Assembly: GCF_001612615.1 (NCBI RefSeq) | Contig: NZ_BDAU01000083.1 | Location: 145,328-209,327 of the forward strand | Reading direction: 5' to 3' | Origin: Nocardia amikacinitolerans NBRC 108937 | GTDB lineage: Bacteria; Actinomycetota; Actinomycetes; Mycobacteriales; Mycobacteriaceae | Length of the DNA: 64,000 nt | Part shown: positions 28,464 through 36,120 of the stretch, one piece after another | How the letters are laid out: each line of letters opens with the position of its first letter | Position numbering within the stretch: position 1 is the stretch's first letter | Program-made: the position numbers and the translations under genes | The notes under the pieces: model-generated | Told to the model about the DNA's origin: nothing | What the model saw: only the letters and a program-made list of their open reading frames with translations | Database searches by the model: none

Positions 28464-28540
28464 AATCTAGCAACCCACTTGTTGGCGCGACCCACATTCT
28501 ATATCGTTGGACTTACCAACGCTGGAGACGCCAACATTGG
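28464..28540. promoter_or_regulatory. Divergent promoter region with repeated GTTGG/CCAAC operator half-sites
   Basis: The minus-strand -10 TAGATT (28464-28469) lies six bases before the MarR ATG. Half-sites follow: CAAC/GTTG at 28471-28484, CGTTGG-5-CCAACG at 28505-28521 (perfect arms) and CCAACATTGG at 28531-28540. TATATC at 28500-28505 is a plausible -10 for the lipoprotein gene and abuts the central palindrome. The arrangement suits autorepression and repression of the divergent gene by the adjacent MarR. Confidence 0.6.
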
Positions 28541-28558
28541 ATACGAAAGGCCATCGCC

Positions 28559-29074
28559 ATGAAGAAGATCAGCCTCTCCCTCGCCCTGCTGTCGATCGCG
28601 GCGCTGGCCGCCTGCTCGTCCACCTCGACGGCCGCCGACCCCGAGCGGCAGGAGATCCGAGAACTGATGGACCGCAACCACATCACCGCACTGGTCGACC
28701 GCCTCGGCCAAGTGCTGGACGAAGGCGCATTCGAGAACTTCCGGGAGATCTACACCGCCGACGCCACCGCCACCACGCCCGGCGGCACCGCACGAGGAGT
28801 CGACGCGATGATCGCGCAGGCGAGCCGAAGTCACTCCGCGGACAAGAAGATTCAGCACTTCATCAGCAATGTGATCGTCGACCTGCGCGGAGACACGGCC
28901 GCCGTGCGCGCCAACCTGCTGGCCACCTTCACGCCCGCGGCGGAGGGCACATTGACCGAGCCGAAGTACACCCTCGGCGAGATCTACAGCTTCGACGCCG
29001 TGCGAACCGCGGCCGGGTGGCGGCTCTCTCGCGTGCAGAGCACCCCGCAGTGGGCCATCGGTACCCGGTTCTAA
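28559..29074 (+). CDS. Secreted NTF2/SnoaL-like lipoprotein
   Basis: A 171-residue protein. A signal peptide with lipobox LAAC lipidates Cys19. The mature part has the NTF2-like pattern: helix ERQEIRELMDRNHITALVDRL, FREIYTADATATTPGG, FISNVIVDL and a final strand pair WRLSRVQSTPQW. SnoaL-type folds bind small hydrophobic molecules or act as isomerases or hydratases; the ligand here is unknown. ATG follows AAAGG at about eight bases. It is controlled most likely by the divergent MarR. Confidence 0.82.
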   Translation: MKKISLSLALLSIAALAACSSTSTAADPERQEIRELMDRNHITALVDRLGQVLDEGAFENFREIYTADATATTPGGTARGVDAMIAQASRSHSADKKIQHFISNVIVDLRGDTAAVRANLLATFTPAAEGTLTEPKYTLGEIYSFDAVRTAAGWRLSRVQSTPQWAIGTRF

Positions 29075-29152
29075 GTGTGTGGGGGTGCTGGCACACACTT
29101 CGTGCACTCCTCACACAGGCGGTGGCTATGTGAGGCGTACACGAAGTGTGTG
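29073..29152. terminator. Long bidirectional hairpin between convergent genes
   Basis: Arms at 29092-29115 and 29129-29152 pair over 24 bp with two non-Watson-Crick positions and a 13-base loop. A third arm, AAGTGTGTG at 29073-29081, can pair instead with CACACACTT at 29092-29100, so two mutually exclusive hairpins are possible. It separates the lipoprotein gene from the hisH stop. Confidence 0.75.
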
Positions 29153-29163
29153 GAAGCTGCGGA

Positions 29164-29799
29164 TCAGAGGGAGTCGATCCAGTTGCGCAGCAGGTGCGCT
29201 CCCGCGTCGCCGGACTTCTCCGGGTGGAACTGGGTGGCGGACAGGGCGCCGTTCTCCACCGCGGCGAGGAACGGCACGCCGTGTTCGGCCCAGGTGAGCT
29301 TCGGGGAGGCGAAGTGCTCGCTCGGCGGGAGGTCCCAGGTCTGGGCGGCGTAGGAGTGGACGAAGTAGAAGCGGGTGTCGGCGTCCATGCCCTTGAACAG
29401 CACGCTGTCCGACGGCGCCGACACGGTGTTCCAGCCCATGTGCGGGAGCACCGGGGCGGACAACCGCTCCACCACGCCGGGCCATTCGGCGCACCCTTCG
29501 GTCTCGACGCCGAACTCGACGCCGCGCTCGAACAGGATCTGCATGCCGACGCAGATGCCGAGCACCGGACGCCCGCCCGCCAAGCGCTGACCGATGATGC
29601 GTTCCCCGCGCACCTCGCGCAGCCCCGCCATACAAGCCGCGAACGCGCCGACGCCGGGCACCACGAGACCGTCGGCGGCCAGCGCGATCTGGGGATCGGC
29701 GGTCACCTCGACGCGCGCGCCCGCGCGCACCAGCGCCCGCTCCGCGGAGTGCAGGTTGCCGGAGCCGTAGTCGAGCAGGGCGACGGATTTCGTTGTCAC
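29164..29799 (-). CDS. hisH: Imidazole glycerol phosphate synthase, glutamine amidotransferase subunit
   Basis: A 211-residue class I glutaminase that feeds ammonia to HisF. The nucleophile Cys is in GICVGMQILFE, and His/Glu are in QFHPEKSGDAG. GTG at 29799 overlaps the hisB stop by four bases (GTGA). A longer in-frame start lies inside hisB and is not used. It is the last gene of the hisDCBH run; its partner hisF is about 3 kb downstream. Confidence 0.96.
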   Translation of the reverse strand: MTTKSVALLDYGSGNLHSAERALVRAGARVEVTADPQIALAADGLVVPGVGAFAACMAGLREVRGERIIGQRLAGGRPVLGICVGMQILFERGVEFGVETEGCAEWPGVVERLSAPVLPHMGWNTVSAPSDSVLFKGMDADTRFYFVHSYAAQTWDLPPSEHFASPKLTWAEHGVPFLAAVENGALSATQFHPEKSGDAGAHLLRNWIDSL

Positions 29800-30428
29800 A
29801 GCGTTCCCTTCGTCGACGGCACACCGCTCACCCGAGGGTCGAGCTCGACGGCCGCGCGCAGCGCCCGCGCCACCGCCTTGAACTCGGCCTCGGTGATGTG
29901 GTGCTGGTCGCGGCCGTAGAGCACCCGCACGTGCAGCGCGATACGGGCGTTGAGCGCGATCGACTCGAAGACGTGACGGTTGAGCACCGTCGAGTACGGC
30001 GCGCCCGGCTCGGAACGGCCACGCACCGGGCTGCCCGGAATCACCGCGTGCAGCAGGTGTTCCGGCTCGCCGGTGTGCACGCAATACGGTCGGCCCGACA
30101 CGTCGACCGCCGCGTGCGCGAGGGTCTCGTCCATCGGGATGAAGGCGTCGCCGAAGCGGCGGATGCCGGACTTGTCGCCCAGCGCCTTGCCCAGCGCCTG
30201 GCCGAACACGATGGCGGTGTCCTCGACCGTGTGGTGCGCCTCGATCTCGATGTCGCCCTCCGCGCGCACGGTCAGGTCGAAGCTGGCGTGCGCGCCGAGC
30301 GCGGTGAGCATGTGATCGTAGAACGGGACGCCGGTGGAGATCTCGGTCTTGCCGGTGCCGTCCAGATCCAGTTCGACGACGATGCTGGATTCCTTGGTGA
30401 TGCGCTCGACCCGCGCGGTTCTGGTCAT
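29796..30428 (-). CDS. hisB: Imidazoleglycerol-phosphate dehydratase
   Basis: A 210-residue Mn enzyme. Both metal-binding motifs are present: EAHHTVEDTAI and DQHHITEAEFKAVARAL. It is monofunctional, without a phosphatase domain. ATG at 30428 lies eight bases after GGAGG and gives the same length as the mycobacterial enzyme. An in-frame ATG at 30452 overlaps the hisC stop (ATGA) and would add eight residues; the strong ribosome site favours the shorter form. Confidence 0.95.
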   Translation of the reverse strand: MTRTARVERITKESSIVVELDLDGTGKTEISTGVPFYDHMLTALGAHASFDLTVRAEGDIEIEAHHTVEDTAIVFGQALGKALGDKSGIRRFGDAFIPMDETLAHAAVDVSGRPYCVHTGEPEHLLHAVIPGSPVRGRSEPGAPYSTVLNRHVFESIALNARIALHVRVLYGRDQHHITEAEFKAVARALRAAVELDPRVSGVPSTKGTL

Positions 30429-30448
30429 CGGTGTGTCCTCCACGGGGT

Positions 30449-31582
30449 TCATCGGGGCGTGAGTTCGGTGGCCGCCAGCTCACCGCTGACGCGCAGGAAC
30501 TCGTCGTTCTCGGCGGCGAGGCCGATGGTCGCGCGCAGATAGCCGGGGATGCCGACGTCGCGAATGAGCACGCCGCGATCCAGGTATCGCTGCCAGGCGC
30601 GGCCCGCGTCGGCGAACCGGCCGAACAGCACGAAATTGGCGTCGCTCGGCACCACCTCGAAGCCGAGCTCGGCGAGCGCGGCCGCGACCCGATCGCGCTG
30701 CGCCGCCAATTCCGCGACGCTGCCGAGGGTTTCGTCCGCGTGCCGCAGGGCCGCGCGCGCGGCGGCCTGGGTGACCACCGACAGGTGATACGGCAGCCGC
30801 ACCAGCAGCATCGCGTCGATCACCGCGGGCGCGGCGACCAGGTAGCCCAGGCGGCCGCCCGCGAACGCGAAGGCCTTGCTCATGGTGCGGCTCACCACCA
30901 GCTTGGCCGGGAAACGGTCGATCAGCGCGATCGCGCTCGGCGCCGCCGAGAATTCGCCGTAGGCCTCGTCGACCACCACGATGCCTGGCGCGGCATCGAG
31001 GATGCGCACCAGGTCGTCCTGCGGAATGCTGTGTCCGGTGGGGTTGTTCGGGCTGGTCACGAAGACCACGTCCGGCTTGCGTTCGGCGATGGCAGCCAGC
31101 GCGTAGTCGATGTCGAGGGAGAAGTCGGCGTTGCGCTTTGCCTCGACCCACTCGGTGTCGATGCCCTCGGAGATGATCGGGTGCATCGAGTAGGACGGCA
31201 CGAAACCCAGTGCGCTGCGGCCCGGTCCGCCGAAAGCCTGGAGCAGCTGCTGCAAGATCTCGTTGGAACCGTTGGCCGCCCAGACGTTCGCCGTATCCAC
31301 CGTGACGCCGGTCTGGCGGGTCAGGTAGTTCGCCAGATCCGTGCGCAGCGCGACCGCGTCGCGGTCGGGGTAGCGGTGCAGGTCGGCGGCGGCGGCGCGG
31401 ATGGACTCGGCCACGTCGTCGATGAGGGCGCGGCTCGGCGGGTGCGGGTTCTCGTTGGTGTTCAGCTGTACAGGAACGGTCAATTGCGGTGCGCCGTAAG
31501 GCTTCTTGCCGCGCAGGCTCTCGCGCAGCGGCAGATCGTCCAGGCCGATGGCCGACCCGGGCGCGACGAGCTGACCGGTCAT
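30449..31582 (-). CDS. hisC: Histidinol-phosphate aminotransferase
   Basis: A 377-residue class I/II aminotransferase converting imidazole acetol phosphate and glutamate to histidinol phosphate. The PLP lysine is in SRTMSKAFAFAGGRLG; LNTNENPHPPS, FVTSPNNPTG and VVDEAYGEF are conserved. ATG at 31582 overlaps the hisD stop by four bases. It has the length and text of the his-linked HisC. Confidence 0.96.
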   Translation of the reverse strand: MTGQLVAPGSAIGLDDLPLRESLRGKKPYGAPQLTVPVQLNTNENPHPPSRALIDDVAESIRAAAADLHRYPDRDAVALRTDLANYLTRQTGVTVDTANVWAANGSNEILQQLLQAFGGPGRSALGFVPSYSMHPIISEGIDTEWVEAKRNADFSLDIDYALAAIAERKPDVVFVTSPNNPTGHSIPQDDLVRILDAAPGIVVVDEAYGEFSAAPSAIALIDRFPAKLVVSRTMSKAFAFAGGRLGYLVAAPAVIDAMLLVRLPYHLSVVTQAAARAALRHADETLGSVAELAAQRDRVAAALAELGFEVVPSDANFVLFGRFADAGRAWQRYLDRGVLIRDVGIPGYLRATIGLAAENDEFLRVSGELAATELTPR

Positions 31583-32916
31583 GACAGCGTCTCGAATCGC
31601 ACCGTGACGGCCTGGCCGTGCGCCGGAAGATCCTCGGCGTTGGCCAGCGCGACCACGTGCCCTGCGACATCCTTCAGCGCCGCCTCGGTGTACTCGACGA
31701 CGTGGATGCCGCGCAGGAAGGTCTGCACGCTGAGTCCGGACGAGTGCCGCGCGCAGCCCGCGGTGGGCAGCACGTGGTTGGAGCCCGCGCAGTAGTCGCC
31801 CAGACTGACCGGCGCGTACGGGCCGACGAAGATCGCGCCCGCGCTGCGCACCCTGGCCGCGACCGCGGACGCGTCGACGGTCTGGATCTCCAGGTGCTCG
31901 GCCGCGTAGGCGTTCACCACGCGCAGGCCCTGGTCGATGTCGTCGACGAGCACGGTGCCGGACTGCTTGCCGGTCAACGCCTCTCGCACCCGGTGCCCGT
32001 GCTTGACGACGGTCATCTGGGTGCTCAGCGCGGCGTCCACCGCGTCGGCGAGCTCGACGCTGTCGGTGACCAGCACGCTGGCCGCCAGCACGTCGTGCTC
32101 GGCCTGGCTGATCAGGTCGGCCGCGACGTGCGCCGGATCGGCGGTGGCGTCGGCAAGGATGGCGATCTCGGTGGGGCCCGCTTCGGCGTCGATGCCGACC
32201 AGGCCGCGGCACAGCCGCTTCGCCGCGGTGACGTAGATGTTGCCAGGACCGGTGATCAGGTCGACCGGCTCGAGTTCCGCGCCGTCGGTGTCGACGCCGC
32301 CGTAGGTGAGCAGCGCGACGCCCTGCGCGCCGCCGACGGCCCACACCTCCTCGACGCCGAGCAGTTGCGCGGCGGCCAGGATGGTCGGGTGCGGGAGCCC
32401 GCCGAACCGGGACTGCGGCGGCGAGGCAACCACCAGCGAACCGACGCCAGCGGTCTGCGCGGGCACCACGTTCATCACCACGCTGGACGGGTAGACGGCG
32501 TTGCCGCCGGGCACGTACAGCCCGACCCGCTCCACCGGCACCCAGCGTTCGGTGACCGTGCCGCCGGGCACCACCTCGGTGGTGGTGTCGGTGCGGCGCT
32601 GATCGGCGTGCACCGCGCGAGCCCGCGCGATCGACTCCTCCAGCGCGGCGCGCACCGCCGGGTCCAGCTCGTCGAGCGCCTTGACCAGCTCGGACCGCGG
32701 GACGCGGACGGTCGCCGGAATCACACCGTCGAACCGCTCACCGAACTCCAGCGCCGCAGAGACGCCATGGTCGCGGACCGCCTCCACCACCGGCCGCACC
32801 TGATGCAGCACCGAGTCCACGTCGACTCCCCCGCGCGGCAGCGCGGAGCGCAGCTCGGCAGCGGAAGGAGTACGACCGCGCAAGTCGACGCGGGCGAGCT
32901 CGATGCGGGATGTCAT
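31579..32916 (-). CDS. hisD: Histidinol dehydrogenase
   Basis: A 445-residue Zn/NAD enzyme carrying out the last two steps of histidine synthesis. YVPGGNAVYPSSVVMN, AGPTEIAILAD, the Zn-ligand segment SQAEHDVLAAS and GSNHVLPTAGCARHSSG are complete. It opens the hisDCBH operon. ATG follows AAGGA at 12 bases. The 296 bases upstream (32917-33212) hold no gene I can support. Confidence 0.97.
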   Translation of the reverse strand: MTSRIELARVDLRGRTPSAAELRSALPRGGVDVDSVLHQVRPVVEAVRDHGVSAALEFGERFDGVIPATVRVPRSELVKALDELDPAVRAALEESIARARAVHADQRRTDTTTEVVPGGTVTERWVPVERVGLYVPGGNAVYPSSVVMNVVPAQTAGVGSLVVASPPQSRFGGLPHPTILAAAQLLGVEEVWAVGGAQGVALLTYGGVDTDGAELEPVDLITGPGNIYVTAAKRLCRGLVGIDAEAGPTEIAILADATADPAHVAADLISQAEHDVLAASVLVTDSVELADAVDAALSTQMTVVKHGHRVREALTGKQSGTVLVDDIDQGLRVVNAYAAEHLEIQTVDASAVAARVRSAGAIFVGPYAPVSLGDYCAGSNHVLPTAGCARHSSGLSVQTFLRGIHVVEYTEAALKDVAGHVVALANAEDLPAHGQAVTVRFETLS

Positions 32917-33212
32917 GTCGGTGTCGATCCTTGTCTCCAGCTGGTCACAACAGGAAAGTTGCCGCTACCAGCCTAATGGACGCAGCCGGACGCCCGTCCG
33001 CCGCTAGCCCGCGCACGACTCGAGCAACGCAGACTGCCTGCGGCATGCCCGCAGACGAGCACAGCCGCACCGAAGGCGGTACGCCGATGCGCGCGGTTGG
33101 GCGTCGATCCGGCGGCAACCTCTGCCCAGCTGAACTGGGCGGTGCGCATGATGGCACTTGCCGAATGCCTGCAAGCCCCGCAACCCGCCCAGCCTCGGCC
33201 GCAGGGGCGCGT

Positions 33213-33629
33213 TCAGCCGATTCGGCGGTAGATCAGGTCGAAGTCGTGTTCCCAGCGGGCGCCGTCCGCCGAGGTCTCCCAGGCCCCGCGCAGGGTCGTC
33301 CCCGTCTCGTCCAGGGTGGCGGTGAATCGCTGTGAGAAGCCGGGGGCGTCCCGCCAGACTCGCCAGTGCCCGCCGCCGAAGGCGCTGCGATAGACCCTGG
33401 ACACCCCGCGTTCGTCGTGGTGCAACACGGTGAGTCCCTGCTCGTCGTCATCGGCGCCGATGATCCACGTTCCGCTCGGGCCCGGCTCCGGCACGGTGTC
33501 GCGCAGTAGCAGGTACGCGCCGTCGGCCAGCCATTCGACGACGGTGCGGCCGGGCGGACCGGGGAACTGCGGGCTGTTCACCTCCCAGGTCCCGACCAGG
33601 ACCCCGAGTTCGACGAGCTGCGCCGCCAT
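33213..33629 (-). CDS. DUF1579-like beta-barrel protein
   Basis: A 138-residue soluble protein. It opens LGVLVGTWEVNSPQFPGPPGRTVVEW, then shows GTWIIGADDDE, HDERGVSRVYRSAFGG and WETSADGARWEHDFDLIYRR. This pattern of antiparallel strands with a GxW start is like DUF1579 and other small lipocalin-like proteins; the ligand is unknown. ATG at 33629 is eight bases after GGAGG, which settles the start. It lies downstream of the maleylpyruvate-isomerase-like gene on the same strand. Confidence 0.62.
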   Translation of the reverse strand: MAAQLVELGVLVGTWEVNSPQFPGPPGRTVVEWLADGAYLLLRDTVPEPGPSGTWIIGADDDEQGLTVLHHDERGVSRVYRSAFGGGHWRVWRDAPGFSQRFTATLDETGTTLRGAWETSADGARWEHDFDLIYRRIG

Positions 33630-33708
33630 TCGTCTCTCCTCCCGCCGGTGTCGAACCTCATTGTCGCGCCGAACCGCGCTCCGCCTGCCGGATTGCCGAA
33701 CGCGACGC

Positions 33709-34311
33709 TCACGCGGAGCGACGGCGCAATTCGGCGACCCCCTCGCCTTCGAGCTCGTCGAGCACCACCGGACGCCCGACCATCGCGAGAGCGAGGGCCT
33801 CCGCAGGCCCGCGCACCTCTGGCCCGCTGCCGTCGGCCCAGTCCAGGTCCGTGGCCACCAGCCGCAACCCCTTCGTACGTCGCCCCGGCCGGACGAACGG
33901 GTCGGGATGCTCGACCAGGTAACGCATCCGCCCGGCCGGGATCGCGCGGGTGCGGCCGAGCGGGCGTCGAATGTCCTGCTGGTGCACGAACAGATCGGCG
34001 AGCACCAGCGCCGGACCGAACCGGGAGAGCTTGCCCGCGGCATTCTCGAACTCGTCGATCAGCCGGTCGGTCGACAGCGTCCGCGTCTTACGGACCAGCC
34101 GATCGTTGACCCGGTCGATCGAGAACCCGCACCGGACGACGATGCCCCCGTAGGTCAGCGGCGCGATGGTGTCGTACAGCAGATGCCCGACCACGTCCCG
34201 CACGGTCCACCCCGTGCACAGCGACGGCGCCTCCCACTCCTCCGCGCGCAGGTCGCGCAGCAACGCGATGAGCTCGGCGCGTTCCTCCGCCAGCATCCCC
34301 CTGATCGTCAT
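33709..34311 (-). CDS. Maleylpyruvate isomerase/DinB-type, mycothiol-dependent-family protein
   Basis: A 200-residue four-helix protein of the TIGR03083 type. The N-terminus ERAELIALLRDL, the segment LCTGWTVRDVVGHLLYD with the metal His, and LADLFVHQQDIRRPLG with a second His fit the DinB/MDMPI fold. Family members act as mycothiol-dependent transferases or isomerases with a divalent metal; the substrate is unknown. ATG at 34311 is six bases after a TANNNT hexamer and has no Shine-Dalgarno sequence. Confidence 0.8.
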   Translation of the reverse strand: MTIRGMLAEERAELIALLRDLRAEEWEAPSLCTGWTVRDVVGHLLYDTIAPLTYGGIVVRCGFSIDRVNDRLVRKTRTLSTDRLIDEFENAAGKLSRFGPALVLADLFVHQQDIRRPLGRTRAIPAGRMRYLVEHPDPFVRPGRRTKGLRLVATDLDWADGSGPEVRGPAEALALAMVGRPVVLDELEGEGVAELRRRSA

Positions 34312-34317
34312 GCCGGA

Positions 34318-34323
34318 AGCCTA
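34318..34323 (-). promoter_or_regulatory. Leaderless -10 element for the maleylpyruvate-isomerase-like gene
   Basis: On the minus strand TAGGCT is followed by six bases and then ATG at 34311. It is the same hexamer and spacing as pyk. Confidence 0.5.
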
Positions 34324-34417
34324 CTCGGCCGCAAGCGAGCGGCGATATACACAATCGCGCCAAGCTGTTTCGCCGGCGCCCCTAACCGAGACCCCTGCGC
34401 GACGGACCCGCTGCGGC

Positions 34418-36010
34418 TCAGCGGGTTTCGCTGTCGATGAGCAGCCGCCCGCCGCTGTCGACGACCCGCAGCACCAGCTGCTTGGACTCGCCCTCCACCG
34501 TCAGGTTGCCAAGCCGCATGTCCACCGAGCCGTCGGCGTTGTTGGAGCCGGTGGCCGCCTGGATGCTGGAGAACGTGTCGACGATGCGCGAGCCCCAGTA
34601 GTCGCGGAACGCCTGCTCCCCGCCGTAGGCCTTCTGCGCCGCCGGGGTGAGCAGCGACCAGGACCCGCTCGGGTTGCTGTAGAAGTCGACGATCAGCTGA
34701 CCGGCCGGTCCCCACTCGACGGTGCCCGCGCTCGGCGTGCGGCCGAGCGCCGGTGCCGTCGTGGTCGCCTTGCCGGAGGCGGTGGCGCTCGCCGACGGCG
34801 GAGTGGCCTGCGCCGCAGGGGAATTCGAGTCCGACTCGTTCAGGCTGCCGATCAGCAGCGCGGCGACGGCCACCACCGCGCCGACGACGCCGCCGATGAG
34901 CACCGCGCGCCGCTTGCCCGCCGAGGAGCCGGACGCCGGACGCGGCTGGGCCGCGGTCCTCGGGTGCGCGGCCGTGTTCGGGTGCGCGGCGGCGTGCTGC
35001 GGCGGCGGCAGCGGACGGACGTGCCGTTCGGTCGGCTGGTGGGTGGGCTGCGGCACCGGCGTGCGCAGCGCGCGCGTCGCCGCCTCCGAGGCCGACTGGC
35101 GCGCGAAAGTCTCACTGGCCGGGACGAATCCGACCGGCACCGGGTTGGCGCCGGAGTCGGCGAAGGCGGCGAGCGTGTCGCGCGCGACGCGCATGCTCGG
35201 CCGTTCCTCCGGATCCGGGTTCAGCAGCGCGAGCAGGAAATCGGTGGCGGGCCCCGCGTTTCGCGGCTGGCTCACCTGACCGTTGGCCGCCGCGTAGAGC
35301 ACCGCGAGCGGATTCGCGCTTGCGCCGTAGGGCGGTTCGCCCTCCAGCGCGTGAAAGAGCGTGGCGCCGAGGGAGAACACGTCGGCGGCGGGCGTCGGAT
35401 CGGCGCCGCGGGCCACCTCGGGCGCGAGATAAGCGGCGGTGCCGCAGATCAGGCCGGTCTCGGTGAGCGTGACGTCGCCGGTGGCGCGGGAGATGCCGAA
35501 GTCGGTGATCTTGACCGTGCCGTGATCGTCGAGCAGCACATTGCCCGGCTTCACGTCGCGGTGCACGATGCCCGCCTGGTGCGCGGCGATCAGCGCCGAG
35601 GCGACCTGCTCGCCGATGCGCGCGACCTGGGTCAGCGGCAGCGTGCCCTGCGCGGAGAGCACCGCGGCAAGGCTGCGCGACTTCAGGTACTCCATCACCA
35701 GACACGGGTCGCCCTCGTGCTCGGTGATGTCGAACACCACGATCGCGTTGGGGTGCTGGAAGCGCGCCGCGTTCCTGGCCTCGCGGGTCGCGCGCTGGCG
35801 CACGATGTCGCGTTCGGCCTCCGGCAGGCTCGCTTTTATGTGGATCTGCTTGATCGCCACGGAACGCCGGAGTCGCTCGTCGGTGGCACGCCAGACGACA
35901 CCTGTGCCGCCGCTACCAATCCGCTCGACCAGGCGGTAATGCTCCGCGATCAACTGACCGGTATCGATGGCGCCTACTCCGAACCTTCTCGAAATCGTGA
36001 CATCCCGCAT
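34418..36010 (-). CDS. Membrane-anchored Ser/Thr protein kinase (Pkn family)
   Basis: A 530-residue kinase. The glycine loop is IGSGGTGVVW, the ATP Lys is Lys54, the catalytic loop HRDVKPGNVLL, then DFG and the full APE (YLAPEVA). The linker (about 315-385) is rich in His/Pro/Ala (HAAAHPNTAAHPRTAAQP). One membrane helix is near 392-415, and an extracellular domain of about 110 residues with a WSLLTPAAQKAYGG segment follows. ATG at 36010 is chosen; no clear ribosome site is seen. It follows the penicillin-binding gene by 110 bases on the same strand, a pairing that suggests sensing of cell-wall state, which is inference. Confidence 0.9.
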   Translation of the reverse strand: MRDVTISRRFGVGAIDTGQLIAEHYRLVERIGSGGTGVVWRATDERLRRSVAIKQIHIKASLPEAERDIVRQRATREARNAARFQHPNAIVVFDITEHEGDPCLVMEYLKSRSLAAVLSAQGTLPLTQVARIGEQVASALIAAHQAGIVHRDVKPGNVLLDDHGTVKITDFGISRATGDVTLTETGLICGTAAYLAPEVARGADPTPAADVFSLGATLFHALEGEPPYGASANPLAVLYAAANGQVSQPRNAGPATDFLLALLNPDPEERPSMRVARDTLAAFADSGANPVPVGFVPASETFARQSASEAATRALRTPVPQPTHQPTERHVRPLPPPQHAAAHPNTAAHPRTAAQPRPASGSSAGKRRAVLIGGVVGAVVAVAALLIGSLNESDSNSPAAQATPPSASATASGKATTTAPALGRTPSAGTVEWGPAGQLIVDFYSNPSGSWSLLTPAAQKAYGGEQAFRDYWGSRIVDTFSSIQAATGSNNADGSVDMRLGNLTVEGESKQLVLRVVDSGGRLLIDSETR

Positions 36011-36120
36011 ATTGACCGCTGACGCGGCCCGCCGACGAGTGTAGCGGGCGCACCGAGCGCGGTCCGCGCCAGCCGGGATATATCCGCCGCCCAAATCGCC
36101 CGAACAGCAGACGCAGAAGG

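Noticed and set aside
28507..29133. A 208-residue frame overlapping the lipoprotein gene in another phase
   Set aside because: It starts inside the operator array and lacks domain text, while the overlapping frame has a signal peptide and an NTF2-like fold.
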